Source: Polaromonas sp.
GTDB taxonomy: Bacteria; Pseudomonadota; Gammaproteobacteria; Burkholderiales; Burkholderiaceae_C
Reading direction: 5' to 3'
Assembly (NCBI RefSeq): GCF_029945685.1
Contig: NZ_JAQSDA010000006.1
Span: forward strand, 1-64,000
DNA: 64,000 bases
Numbering within the stretch: position 1 is the first letter of the stretch; the number at the start of each line of letters is the position of its first letter. Under the pieces are notes generated by a model, which saw only the letters and a program-made list of their open reading frames with translations, was not told where the DNA came from and ran no database searches. Of this stretch, positions 1-8,791 are shown piece after piece. Made by a program: the position numbers and the translations under genes.

Positions 1-1135
1 TCCACACCCCGGATTGGCAAGACAGTATCTGACCATTGGAATCCTTCGAAACTAAGCCATTTGGACTACAAACAGACCCGACAACCACGGTATCGCTGAG
101 CAAAACTTTGCCAGCAGTGGCAATTCCGGCGATGGTTATGTTCCCGCTGTCGTTCACGGCCAACGCCGACCAGGTTGTGCCGTTGCAGGTGTATGCCCGC
201 GGCCCCGTGCCGACTGTTGGTGTCTGAACGACCCTTGTCTGCCAAGCAGCAGCTGCGTTGCACGTTGGCAATGTGGCGAACGAGGCCACCGGATCCTCCC
301 AGAAGGCAGACCCCTGGGGTTTCCAGAGCCCGGCCTGGCATGACAGAACAGTTCCCGTGGAGCTACGCGCAATAGCACCAAGGGTCGAACAGGCGTCGTT
401 CGCAACCTGCACGGAATTCATCACAATGGGAGTGTTCATCGCGTTTAACTCCGGCCGCCCAGGCACGGCATCCCTGGCCAAGAAGGCGGATGAAGTGTCA
501 CCGTTCTCAAACCAGAGGGCCATCGCCGGGGTGCCAGCTGCAACTCGAACATTGCCCGTTGTCCCGTCACACCTGCGAGTGACGTTGTTGACCAGGTTGT
601 CAAAGGTCGCGGTGCTAATCGCCCAGCCACCAACGGCACCGCGAATCACGCTCGCGTCGGATGAGTATGTGCCGCCCCCGCTGCCCCCAATGATGGCAGC
701 CAGGCTCCCAAGTGAAAGATCGTCTACAGCGGTGCCGCCCTCAGCAACCACCATCGCCTGCAGGCGATTCGCAGTTGGTTCAAGCACAAGCGCACAAACG
801 CTCTGCCCATATGCGTTCGTTGACATGAACCCAGTAGTGAGATGACCAGACGCGATCAAAGTCGGAACATCGATCATCGCTGGCGCTGTCGGCGTGGCCA
901 CGGCCTGGATGGCAGCGTAGTTATCCTTGATGTAAGCCTTGGCGGCTTCACCGAAGGTGCGTGTTTGACTCGCCGCGATGGTCACCTTCGTGTCATCAGA
1001 ATACCTCGACGCGATCATGTTCATGCCAATCGTCGCGGTAGAAATGATTCCGAGCGCGACGATCACTTCGAGCAAGGTCAAACCGTGCTGGCTCTTGCTA
1101 CGTAAGGCTCGGAGCGGTGGTTTTGGGATCGACAT
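1..1135 (-). CDS. pilV: Type IVb pilus minor pilin/tip adhesin PilV (3' end outside window)
   Basis: The reading frame is open from an ATG at 1135 to the window edge, so the C-terminus is missing; about 378 residues are visible. The N-terminus has a basic leader, then a type IV prepilin motif (GLTLLEVIVALGII) with Glu at the +5 position of the mature protein, typical of minor pilins processed by a prepilin peptidase. The rest is Gly/Ala/Thr rich. Near the visible end two related Cys modules occur (around SSTGTVLSCQAGLWK and DSNGQILSCQSGVW), the kind of repeat seen in PilV tip domains and shufflon-encoded tails of R64-type pili. It is the last gene seen of the virB8-pil operon. In related systems PilV sits at the pilus tip and sets recipient recognition. 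No shufflon recombinase can be seen here. Confidence 0.85.
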   Translation of the reverse strand, partial: MSIPKPPLRALRSKSQHGLTLLEVIVALGIISTATIGMNMIASRYSDDTKVTIAASQTRTFGEAAKAYIKDNYAAIQAVATPTAPAMIDVPTLIASGHLTTGFMSTNAYGQSVCALVLEPTANRLQAMVVAEGGTAVDDLSLGSLAAIIGGSGGGTYSSDASVIRGAVGGWAISTATFDNLVNNVTRRCDGTTGNVRVAAGTPAMALWFENGDTSSAFLARDAVPGRPELNAMNTPIVMNSVQVANDACSTLGAIARSSTGTVLSCQAGLWKPQGSAFWEDPVASFATLPTCNAAAAWQTRVVQTPTVGTGPRAYTCNGTTWSALAVNDSGNITIAGIATAGKVLLSDTVVVGSVCSPNGLVSKDSNGQILSCQSGVW

Positions 1136-1162
1136 CTGAGTTGGCCCTTTAAAACTGTGGCG

Positions 1163-2287
1163 TCACGAACTGGTAATTTGCTTCAGCATTTCTTCCAACT
1201 TTTTACGCACGGCGCCCTGTCCTGCGACGCTGCGTAGCGCATCGCCTTTGGAGATTCTCTTGGCCGCCACATGGTCGTACAGGCTCTTCGTCATTGAACG
1301 AGAAATCTTGTCGGTCTGATTCTCGAGAGCCATGTTGACTTTTGCCGCATCGCCCAGCATGTCGGAGAACTGCTGATCGTGATTGAACATCAACTCAGTC
1401 GCTACGACGCCCTTCACCTTATCGACCGCCGGCACCATCGACTGGTAAATCACGCCAACCAAGGACGTTGCGAGTGCAGCGAACTTTGCCTCTTCATCGC
1501 CAGGGAAAAAGGAAACGAGCTTCTGCACTGCGCCGTATGCCGAGCTGGCGTGAATTGTCGCAATTACAAGATGGCCGGATTCACTCGCCAGAATTGCATT
1601 CTCGGCTGTATCGCGATCGCGGATTTCCCCGATGACAATGACGTCAGGGCGTTGCCGCATAGCTCCGCGGACTCCCTCATAAAAACTGGGGGTGTCCGCG
1701 CCAACTTCACGCTGGGAAAAGATTGAATTCTTGGCCTCGAAGACGTACTCGATCGGGTCCTCGATAGTCTCAATATGGCAGTTCCGGGTCGTGTTGATGG
1801 CATCGATAAGGGCCGCCATAGTGGTCGTCTTGCCGGCCCCGGTAGCACCGGATATCAAGATCAAGCCCTTGGGGTTCTCCACCATCAGGGAGATCTCCTT
1901 CGGCAGGCCGGTTTGGGCCAAAGACAGCGGCTCCACTGGCGTGCGGCGAATGGCCAGCATCTGTTTGCTCCCGCGCAAGGCGAGGTAGGCAGTCACGCGC
2001 AAGCGCCACTTTCCGACGAGAAAAGGCCGGCTAAAACCGCCAGCCACCAACAAGTTGGCGAAGGCCGGATCCATGGTCGACAAGATGTACTCAATATCCT
2101 CCGCAGTGTAGGGCTCCATTTTGTGTTCGACCCAGCCACTTGCGTTCCGGATCATCACAGGGTCGCCTGCGGATATCAGCATGTCGCTGAAAACCACGTC
2201 GCTTTCAACGACCCCCAGGATCGCCGCAATTGTGTGAGCTGCCTGAGCGTCGTTTGGTGCCGCGGTTGGTGTGGTGGTTTGTTCCAT
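1163..2287 (-). CDS. PilT/PilU-like type IV pilus retraction ATPase
   Basis: A 374-residue secretion-type ATPase. It has a Walker A (GATGAGKTTT, about residues 145-154), an Asp box (TIEDPIEYVF), a Walker B (VIVIGEIRDRDT) and a His box (ATIHASSA), all in PilT order. The length matches PilT/PilU rather than the longer PilB/PilQ type. It sits between pilM and pilV and is the second of two PilT-like ATPases in the operon. Its likely role is hexameric retraction or disassembly of the type IVb pilus at the inner membrane. R64-type operons do not normally carry a PilT retraction motor (their pilT is a lytic transglycosylase), so having two such ATPases is unusual. Family assignment is firm; the retraction role is inferred. 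Confidence 0.88.
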   Translation of the reverse strand: MEQTTTPTAAPNDAQAAHTIAAILGVVESDVVFSDMLISAGDPVMIRNASGWVEHKMEPYTAEDIEYILSTMDPAFANLLVAGGFSRPFLVGKWRLRVTAYLALRGSKQMLAIRRTPVEPLSLAQTGLPKEISLMVENPKGLILISGATGAGKTTTMAALIDAINTTRNCHIETIEDPIEYVFEAKNSIFSQREVGADTPSFYEGVRGAMRQRPDVIVIGEIRDRDTAENAILASESGHLVIATIHASSAYGAVQKLVSFFPGDEEAKFAALATSLVGVIYQSMVPAVDKVKGVVATELMFNHDQQFSDMLGDAAKVNMALENQTDKISRSMTKSLYDHVAAKRISKGDALRSVAGQGAVRKKLEEMLKQITSS

Positions 2288-2289
2288 TG

Positions 2290-2736
2290 CTATTTCCCTA
2301 CGATCAAGATTGCACCGTTTGGCACCGCGGCGGGTACAACCACCCCGGTGCCAAAACCCTTTGCGCTAACTAAAAAGCCGGCCACATTGCGGCCGACCAT
2401 GTATGAGTTCATTGTTTTTGCATAAAGCTCATCGAGCAAGCCTGGCGTGTTCGATGGTGAGGCTTCGTAAACATATAGGGCGCCACTACTCACCAGATTC
2501 GTCCAACGCGTATCGCGTACGTGGCCCCAAACAAATGTCAAACTGCCATCTGGCACCGTTCCTGAGAACCCTGGGTTGCCATTGAGATAATTGATCACTG
2601 ACTCGCGGTATGCCAATGCCGATGTGGTGCGAACATTCGCGACGGCCTTAACCATTTGGGCTTCCTGAGCAGGAACGTGCATGGCGGCAGCCAGTGACAC
2701 CATTGCAATGAAAAACAGGACCGCAACCAATGGCAT
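2290..2736 (-). CDS. pilM: PilM-like type IVb pilus assembly protein
   Basis: A 148-residue protein with an N-terminal membrane segment (about residues 2-20, PLVAVLFFIAMVSLAAAM) followed by a small soluble domain. The architecture, size and operon position match PilM of R64-type thin pili, which is distinct from the actin-like PilM of type IVa pili. The motifs TFVWGHVRDTRWTNLV and GRNVAGFLVSAKGFGTG support a structured periplasmic domain. It starts six bases past the stop of the upstream ATPase gene and ends just before the next PilT-like gene, so it is co-transcribed. Exact role in pilus assembly is not known for the family. Confidence 0.7.
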   Translation of the reverse strand: MPLVAVLFFIAMVSLAAAMHVPAQEAQMVKAVANVRTTSALAYRESVINYLNGNPGFSGTVPDGSLTFVWGHVRDTRWTNLVSSGALYVYEASPSNTPGLLDELYAKTMNSYMVGRNVAGFLVSAKGFGTGVVVPAAVPNGAILIVGK

Positions 2737-2742
2737 AGAAGA

Positions 2743-3699
2743 TCAGGCGCCAGCCCGCCTACCACCAGCCATGATCATCCGGCTTTTCTGGAGGTTGCTG
2801 AAATTCTTCAGCTGGTCAAACTTGCGCTGGCGCACCAGATTCCGCGCTGCGTGCTCGTCCTCGCCTGCAATGAACAGTGGTTCGAGCATTAATTGCCTGC
2901 GCGAGTCAGAACTTTCCAACTTCTGGTGGACGACCGCCGCCAATCCGGTAGCGAGCATGCTCAACACATCGTCAGGCGAGGAACCTTCCACACCGCATGC
3001 CAGTGCAAAAACACGCTCGATAGCCATGGAACAGTTGTCAGCGTGCGCTGTACAAATCACAAGTTTTCCGTTGATCGAAGCGCGAAGTGCCTCTATCGCC
3101 GTTTCAGCATCTCGGATCTCGCCGAGAAAAATGATCGAAGGGGCCCAGCGTGCCGCCTGGCGACAGGCGTGGCCGAAGCCGCCTTGCTGGACCCATGTTT
3201 GGTAGCAAACGCCTTCGCCATGCTTCCCATGCAGCGGGGCCTCCGGCGGCTCTTCAACCGTCACAGCCACACCGCCAAACTTGCTGATTCGAGCAGCCAC
3301 GAACGACGAGGCGGTGGTTGTCTTTCCTTGGCCGAATGTGCCACTCACAATGAAGAGCCCCGTCATGTTTGGCTTCATCATCATGTCCACAAAGACGGGC
3401 GGGATACCCAACTTGTCAATGGGTGTAATTGTTTCGCTCAAACGCCTCATGACGTAGATGACCTCATTGATGGTCTTCATCGTCGACACCCGATAGCTGG
3501 TGGACCCATGGCGGAGCGGAAAGTCCTCGCGTTCTGGGTTCGCTTTGGTGTATGCCTCGCATTCGGCCCGAAGCGCGAGAATTTCCGGCATGTCCTCTTT
3601 TGATGCCGCTACTGGATCGGAGGTGCCCGGAACACCTGAGATCCAGGCACCCCCCACATCCAGATAGATGTCGGTAAAAACGAGATCTTTAAGCGCCAT
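2743..3699 (-). CDS. PilT-like secretion ATPase (second copy, shorter)
   Basis: A 318-residue member of the GspE/PilT superfamily. It shows a Walker A variant (GTFGQGKTTT, about residues 123-132), an acidic box (VTVEEPPEAP), a Walker B (IIFLGEIRDAET) and a His-box region (ICTAHADN). It is only distantly similar to the ATPase gene two positions downstream. The N-terminal domain is short and has the bacterial retraction-ATPase pattern. It lies directly downstream of pilS in the pil operon, where R64 has a lytic transglycosylase. It may work with the other PilT-like ATPase as a PilT/PilU pair. Substrate direction (extension or retraction) cannot be told from sequence. Confidence 0.82.
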   Translation of the reverse strand: MALKDLVFTDIYLDVGGAWISGVPGTSDPVAASKEDMPEILALRAECEAYTKANPEREDFPLRHGSTSYRVSTMKTINEVIYVMRRLSETITPIDKLGIPPVFVDMMMKPNMTGLFIVSGTFGQGKTTTASSFVAARISKFGGVAVTVEEPPEAPLHGKHGEGVCYQTWVQQGGFGHACRQAARWAPSIIFLGEIRDAETAIEALRASINGKLVICTAHADNCSMAIERVFALACGVEGSSPDDVLSMLATGLAAVVHQKLESSDSRRQLMLEPLFIAGEDEHAARNLVRQRKFDQLKNFSNLQKSRMIMAGGRRAGA

Positions 3700-3716
3700 A
3701 GTGTTTTCTTAGCCAA

Positions 3717-4250
3717 TCAGGTCGACTGGAAAATGATGGTGTTGGTTGCTGCGGCGGAGCACTGTGTGGACGCCGTATCGGGGGTGATCGGGAATGCGGT
3801 GATAGCGGTGCCGGAACCGACCGTCACAGAATTCCAGCCGTTGGTTCCGGACAGGAGGTTCAAGCAAACATCAGTCGGGACCGCCGTCACGGTGATCGTG
3901 AAGTTTGTCGCCGCGCCGGTGGCTGTCACGGTTCCGTTAAGCCCGTGTGTGATGGTCGGTGGCGTACCGGCGGTCACAGACATGGTGGTTGGGACCTTCT
4001 TGCCGTTCACCAGGACAGCGTTCAGATTTGCTGTGCCGTAGCCGCCCTGGCCAAAGTAGAGGGATTTGACGGCCGAGCGAATCGCGCTCAGATCGGAGGT
4101 CATCTGCGTCGAGATCTGGCTTGAGGACGCACCGCCGAACAGTGCCAGCGCCCCACCGACGACGACCGCGAAGATTGCCAGCGCCGCCATCGATTCGATG
4201 AGGGTCAGGCCCGCCTGCTTTTTGGCTTTGGAAATGAATGAAACTTTCAT
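3717..4250 (-). CDS. pilS: Type IVb major pilin PilS
   Basis: A 177-residue type IVb prepilin. The leader is fairly long and basic (KVSFISKAKKQAG), followed by the methylated-residue/Glu5 motif GLTLIESMAALAIFAVVVGG. The single N-terminal hydrophobic helix (about residues 14-40) is followed by a globular domain with two Cys near the C-terminus (DVCLNLL and STQCSA), fitting the D-region disulfide of type IV pilins. It lies downstream of pilR. It should be cleaved by a prepilin peptidase, which is not in this window, and form the pilus shaft used for mating-pair contact. Confidence 0.88.
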   Translation of the reverse strand: MKVSFISKAKKQAGLTLIESMAALAIFAVVVGGALALFGGASSSQISTQMTSDLSAIRSAVKSLYFGQGGYGTANLNAVLVNGKKVPTTMSVTAGTPPTITHGLNGTVTATGAATNFTITVTAVPTDVCLNLLSGTNGWNSVTVGSGTAITAFPITPDTASTQCSAAATNTIIFQST

Positions 4251-4302
4251 GAAAACTCCTGGATAGAAAATATTGAAACAAACACCCTACTGAACTTCAC
4301 AC

Positions 4303-5376
4303 TCACCTCACGCCCTGCTGCAGCAGCTGGGTGAGCTGCAGCTGCATCGCGATCAGTCCGGAAACGGAGAACATGATCAGGCCCGCAACGGCCAAAATGC
4401 TCACACCGAAAATCATCCTCATCAGCCCCTGAATCTTCTCGACAGACTCGGAAATCCATTCATTACCGATAATCCGGATCGCTTCATCAAAGCCGGATTT
4501 CGTCGCGTATATACGGATGTCAGAAATGATCTCGGGATCGGGAAAGTTGTTGCCACTTCGCTCCAGCGCCTCCCCGAGATTCCGGCCGGCGCGCAGGCCT
4601 TTGAGAGCCGCCGCGAGACGTGTCGAGAGCCACGGGGAAGCCCCGTTCCCGAGTTGCTCAATGGCCGCAACAATGGGCATTCCCGCTTGAACAAGAGCCG
4701 ACACGGCGATCAGCCAGGAGGAACCTTGCATCACCCGGTAGATGCTGTACGGCGCGAACATGTCCAGCTTGGCGCGGAATGCCGACGTCCAGCGTGGTAA
4801 CGACACAAAGAACAAAATGGCCACCGTGATCGCAAGCAGCGCGAGCCAGTGAAGATAGTTCTGGACGAAGGAGGAGGCGTCAATCATCGTGCGTGCGAAG
4901 CCGACCCACGCGTCGCCGCGCGCGGCCTTAGTAAACGCCGGCACGATCTTGAAGCCGAAGAGGTACAGAATCCCGAACGACAAGAGCATCAGGAAGAACG
5001 GGTAGGCCAACCCGCCGAACACGGCTGAGTTGATGTCGGACTTCGCTTTGGAAACCTTTACTACTGAATTGAGCGCTTCGTCGAGGGTGCCGGACTCTTC
5101 TCCGGCCACAATCAGCATGTACTCCTCAGTGGTTACCCAAGGTCGGACCACTTCAGATAGCTTGCGACCATTGTTCATGCCGCGCGTCCACGCAGCGATC
5201 GCCACAGAAATCGGAGCCGTCGGCTTCTTCAGCCCGCGGATCTCGTTCAGCCCTGCGATGATGGGAATCCCGTCTCGCAGCAGTTTGCTGAGTTTCCTCC
5301 ACAGGCGCTGACGCGTTTTGGTATCGCTCTTGAACTGGAGCTTTGAGAACGCGAGGCTCAGTTCCGCCATGTTCAT
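4303..5376 (-). CDS. pilR: PilR, GspF-type inner-membrane platform protein
   Basis: A 357-residue GspF/PilC family protein. It has two GspF-type halves with three strong hydrophobic segments (about 135-160, 175-200 and 325-350; for example LAYPFFLMLLSFGILYLFGF). The conserved GspF phrase around AGEESGTLDEAL is present. It overlaps the start of pilQ's 3' end by four bases, implying translational coupling with the ATPase it works with. As in other type IV pili it should anchor the PilQ ATPase at the inner membrane and couple ATP hydrolysis to pilin insertion. Confidence 0.9.
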   Translation of the reverse strand: MNMAELSLAFSKLQFKSDTKTRQRLWRKLSKLLRDGIPIIAGLNEIRGLKKPTAPISVAIAAWTRGMNNGRKLSEVVRPWVTTEEYMLIVAGEESGTLDEALNSVVKVSKAKSDINSAVFGGLAYPFFLMLLSFGILYLFGFKIVPAFTKAARGDAWVGFARTMIDASSFVQNYLHWLALLAITVAILFFVSLPRWTSAFRAKLDMFAPYSIYRVMQGSSWLIAVSALVQAGMPIVAAIEQLGNGASPWLSTRLAAALKGLRAGRNLGEALERSGNNFPDPEIISDIRIYATKSGFDEAIRIIGNEWISESVEKIQGLMRMIFGVSILAVAGLIMFSVSGLIAMQLQLTQLLQQGVR

Positions 5377-6866
5377 GGTACGCCCCCAGCTGCAGCGTCC
5401 TGCAGGACAAAGTTCAACGGTCCCACCTCGTCCTCTGCCTGAAATGGGTCCACAAGCCCTGCATCGATCTTTGAGATTGCCAGGTCAAGCATCGTCCGCC
5501 CTCCCGACTCTCTCCAATACGCGATTGCCTTGTCACGATCGCCTTTGCGTACGTGGGCCATGAGAACTTGGTCCGGAACAACTATTTCGGCAACAACGGT
5601 TCTTCCCGCGATGCCGTTGTTCTGGCAATGGTTACAGCCGTCGCCGATTACATGGGCCGTCTCGACGTTGATCGTGGACATAATGCGATCGCGGTCGCCG
5701 GCGGTATACCGGTCAGCATGCGCAGCAAAGGGCTTCTTGCAATGAGGGCACAGCACCTTCAGCAAGCGCTGGCAGATCAACCCGGTGACTATGGAAGGGT
5801 CGGCCATCATGTTGAGCGGAATTCCCAGATCCACCATTCGGTCGATAACCGCGAATGCGCTATTTGCGTGGACAGTCGACCAAACCTGGTGACCCGTCAT
5901 AGCTGCTTGCACAGCAAGGCGGACCGACGGCGTGTCGCGCATCTCGCCGATCATGATGACGTTGGGGTCAAGACGCATAGTCGCTTTGATTGCGGCCTGG
6001 AACGCCGCTGAGCGCTCCTCTTCCGTCGTTGCGTCCGCCACCGGCGTCTGGACGATGCCCGGCATTGGATACTCTGGTGGATCCTCGACCGTAATGATGT
6101 GCTTGGTGCCGCGACACTCCTGATGGATTGACAACAATGTGCGCTGCAGCGTGGTCGACTTTCCCGAACCTGTCGGCCCTGCAATGATGTTGATGCCAGT
6201 AGGCCGGCGCTTCATCAGGGCGAATTCCTCCTTTTGGGCCTGGTCGTAGCCCAAAGAGCAGATATCCGTGGATTTGTCGGCGTCGTTATACAGAAGACGC
6301 AGGACCATTACAGTCCCGTCTACCTGTGGCGTCGTAGCAATTCGAATACCGTCCAGGCCGGGAACCAGATTCTTCTTTGCGGAAATTCGACCGTCCTGCC
6401 GCGCGTTCTCCTCGTAAGTTGCAGCAGAAATGTCCGACATCGCGGTATAGATGGCAGAACATAGCAACTTGCCCCAACTGTACGGGTGCTCGGCGATTTG
6501 CTCGAGGTCGTTATGGATCCGGAAAAGAATCCTTGTATCTCCCTTCGACGAAACTCGAATGTGAATGTCAGACGCCCTGCGCTTGAAGGCCTGCTTGAAA
6601 AGGTCCGATGCAGTCCGTTGCATCTCACTGGCTTCAATGACGTCGTTTCGGGTCTCCTTTACCTGGTTGGTACGAAGCGTCTGGATGACCTCCATCGCCA
6701 CGTTCTGAATATTGAGGTTGATCCCATCATTCCGGAGAAGGCTTGTATAGCTCCTGACATTCGGGTCGAATGCGTGGGTTTTCGACACGTACAGCGTCGC
6801 GCTGTCCTCGTCGAAGTAAGCCATCTTCTCCAGATCGCTTCCGGGCTTGACTGCGTGTACGGTCAT
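5373..6866 (-). CDS. pilQ: PilQ, GspE/PilB-type pilus extension ATPase
   Basis: The 497-residue reading from the ATG at 6866 is preferred. The frame stays open further upstream, but that part overlaps pilP and reads poorly. A GTG at 6917 that overlaps the pilP stop is the alternative start. Features of GspE ATPases appear in order: Walker A (GPTGSGKSTT), Asp box (ITVEDPPEYP), Walker B (VIMIGEMRDTPS), His box (WSTVHANSA) and a CxxC...CxxC metal site (CPHCKK and CNHC) near the C-terminus. It lies between pilP and pilR. The predicted role is powering pilin polymerisation. Function is firm; the start is uncertain. Confidence 0.88.
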   Translation of the reverse strand: MTVHAVKPGSDLEKMAYFDEDSATLYVSKTHAFDPNVRSYTSLLRNDGINLNIQNVAMEVIQTLRTNQVKETRNDVIEASEMQRTASDLFKQAFKRRASDIHIRVSSKGDTRILFRIHNDLEQIAEHPYSWGKLLCSAIYTAMSDISAATYEENARQDGRISAKKNLVPGLDGIRIATTPQVDGTVMVLRLLYNDADKSTDICSLGYDQAQKEEFALMKRRPTGINIIAGPTGSGKSTTLQRTLLSIHQECRGTKHIITVEDPPEYPMPGIVQTPVADATTEEERSAAFQAAIKATMRLDPNVIMIGEMRDTPSVRLAVQAAMTGHQVWSTVHANSAFAVIDRMVDLGIPLNMMADPSIVTGLICQRLLKVLCPHCKKPFAAHADRYTAGDRDRIMSTINVETAHVIGDGCNHCQNNGIAGRTVVAEIVVPDQVLMAHVRKGDRDKAIAYWRESGGRTMLDLAISKIDAGLVDPFQAEDEVGPLNFVLQDAAAGGVP

Positions 6867-6903
6867 CGTGCTATTGCTTCGGGGAACTATTAGCTCGGAA
6901 TGC

Positions 6904-7491
6904 TTAGCGAATTCCACTGCCGGCAGGGGCTGGCGCTGGATAGCTGATCTGCCCTGGCGCGCCAGCAGCGGCCGCGCCTGTGTCTCTGGCCACGGCCGAG
7001 CTGCCGAAGGCGAGGCGTCGTTCATTTTTCCCGTTGAGGTCGGTAAGGGCGACCTCATTGAGCGAGACCCTTGCGACTTTCCTGTCGCCGACGATGTCGC
7101 CAGGTTTGACTCGTTGAACAACACCGCCCGGAAATGCAAGAAGCGCTTCAACATGGCCTTTTAGTCCTTGTACGTAAATCACCGAAGGGTCTCCAAGCGA
7201 GCTGCCCAGCGCACTGAAGCTGGAGCCGCCCTGAACCCCGATCAGTTCTTTCTGCTTTGCGGCGATCTTTGCTTTGAGTTCCATTTCATTCAGCCTGGCC
7301 TGCAAGACAGTCATGTTCTCGTTGATGCCCTGGATCTCGGCTGCTGTCGCGGCCGACACGGGGGACGAGTGAATCTGAGGCTGCGGTGGCGCAGCAGGAG
7401 CGGCCGCGGGTGCGGCGGGGGTCTGCGCGCTCACAATTGCCGTAACCAGCACGAGCAAAAGGAATGGGGCTTTTTTTCTAAGGTTGGACAT
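6904..7491 (-). CDS. pilP: PilP type IVb pilus assembly lipo/periplasmic protein
   Basis: A 195-residue protein starting at ATG 7491, which overlaps the end of pilO. A signal-like N-terminus (KKAPFLLLVLVTAIVSAQ) is followed by a Pro/Ala linker, a short coiled coil (about residues 50-80) and a small beta domain with the pattern VQGLKGHVEALLAFPGGVVQRVKPGDIVG. This is the pattern of the R64-type PilP family, where the domain links inner-membrane components to the secretin. Gene order N-O-P-Q is conserved. No clear lipobox Cys is seen, so it is probably anchored or secreted by a signal peptide. Confidence 0.82.
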   Translation of the reverse strand: MSNLRKKAPFLLLVLVTAIVSAQTPAAPAAAPAAPPQPQIHSSPVSAATAAEIQGINENMTVLQARLNEMELKAKIAAKQKELIGVQGGSSFSALGSSLGDPSVIYVQGLKGHVEALLAFPGGVVQRVKPGDIVGDRKVARVSLNEVALTDLNGKNERRLAFGSSAVARDTGAAAAGAPGQISYPAPAPAGSGIR

Positions 7492-8770
7492 ACTGCACTC
7501 CGTATAGTTGGTATTGCATGGCGCCGGCGTCGTAGACATAGGAGATCTTTTTGAGCCTGAAGCCCGGCATGTTGAGTACTCCAGCGGCCTGGGCTGGATC
7601 GATGTTCGTGTTGACCACAACGTTCAACTCCGCCCACGAGGGCGGAATGACAGGGGCAGCGGTGCCTGCCGCTTGGCCAGGAAGCGTCGGTGGCGCGGAA
7701 GGCGCTGGTGCTGCGTCGATGCGGAGAGCCATTCCGTAGCGAGAAGCGAGATCGAGAAACCTCAATCGCGTACTGTGCTGCGGTGGGAGAACTTCCGCGA
7801 AATCGTTTGACGGCGGGGCATAGGCCGTCCCGGTCACGCTTGCGCCCTGGCCGTCAGCCGTGAAGGTCGCGTCAGGGCGAACGGCAGCAAGATGGCTGAT
7901 CCACGCGCGTTCGTTGGGTCTCTGCCAGGAGACCGTCAAGGTCCCACCTTCACAATTGATCGAAGAGCGAACCCAGTTCCCACCGCTTAGCCCTGCCCTT
8001 GTCAGCGCATCCTCACACGCGGTCGCGAACAGTACTGGGGCGGGCATCAGTGGCCATGGCTTGGGCGGTGCCGTGGGTGCAACGCGTTGCCCACGTGCAG
8101 CCTCTTCCTGTTGCAGGCGAAGGGCAGCGGCAGCAGCAGCCTTCTTCTGCGACCACGTCTTCCATCCGTAGGTCCCACCAAGTGCGACCGCAGCAATAAC
8201 GATTGCCGGTGCAACATACTTTCGCCAGGCGATCGTCGTTTCCCGTAGCGCCCACTTGCTCGGCGCCTTGAGGGTTTTCTCGTTGAAGAAATGGGAGAAT
8301 TCTTTGTCGTCAGAATTGGGGATCCCCCAGTCACCTGGGCAGATGATGACGCCCCACCCTCCGAAAGTCACGGCCTCGACGAAGCGTACCCGGATCTCGT
8401 CGCGTGAGCCAAGAACGTCGCCATCTGCGAGGATGACTCCACGCACGACGGACACGAACATGTAGGTGCCTGGATCGTCGGGCAGTTGCAGTGCGACCAG
8501 CATGTGCTGACCGGCGGAATCGTCGGAAAAAGCGTCTGCAATAACCGCTGCGGCCGCGATCTGGCCCGCTTTTGCGCCCTCGGACTTTTTGGCAAATCCT
8601 ATGTGGGGCGACTCCGTGCCACGCATAACCTTGAGGTCGCTCTCGGTCTGGGCCGCGTAGGCAAGTGCTTCCTTGGCCCGACCAGACCCGGCATCCTGCA
8701 GCAAATGCCAGACGAGCCCCGCAACGAGCTCGATCTTTTTCTTGCCGACGTTTAGCTCAATAATTCGCAT
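7478..8770 (-). CDS. pilO: PilO (PilO2-type) pilus accessory protein
   Basis: A 430-residue protein. The N-terminal part (about 1-185) is cytoplasmic, with a single membrane helix near residues 187-205 (PAIVIAAVALGGTYGWKTW) followed by a periplasmic region. This is the bitopic layout of R64-type PilO. It starts 21 bases past the pilN stop and overlaps pilP. The periplasmic part has a Pro-rich stretch (about 310-340) and two Cys (CEDAL, SINCEGG) that could pair. It should form the inner-membrane alignment complex with PilP and PilN. Assignment rests on architecture plus conserved gene order. Confidence 0.78.
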   Translation of the reverse strand: MRIIELNVGKKKIELVAGLVWHLLQDAGSGRAKEALAYAAQTESDLKVMRGTESPHIGFAKKSEGAKAGQIAAAAVIADAFSDDSAGQHMLVALQLPDDPGTYMFVSVVRGVILADGDVLGSRDEIRVRFVEAVTFGGWGVIICPGDWGIPNSDDKEFSHFFNEKTLKAPSKWALRETTIAWRKYVAPAIVIAAVALGGTYGWKTWSQKKAAAAAALRLQQEEAARGQRVAPTAPPKPWPLMPAPVLFATACEDALTRAGLSGGNWVRSSINCEGGTLTVSWQRPNERAWISHLAAVRPDATFTADGQGASVTGTAYAPPSNDFAEVLPPQHSTRLRFLDLASRYGMALRIDAAPAPSAPPTLPGQAAGTAAPVIPPSWAELNVVVNTNIDPAQAAGVLNMPGFRLKKISYVYDAGAMQYQLYGVQYVQP

Positions 8771-8791
8771 TTGTTGCTTTTTGCGCGCCGA

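Noticed and set aside
258-845. 195-codon plus-strand frame
   Set aside because: Antisense to pilV, which has clear pilin features.
5373-7154. 593-codon extended reading of pilQ
   Set aside because: The first ~95 codons overlap pilP entirely and read as low-complexity shadow; the start at 6866 gives a normal GspE-like N-terminus.
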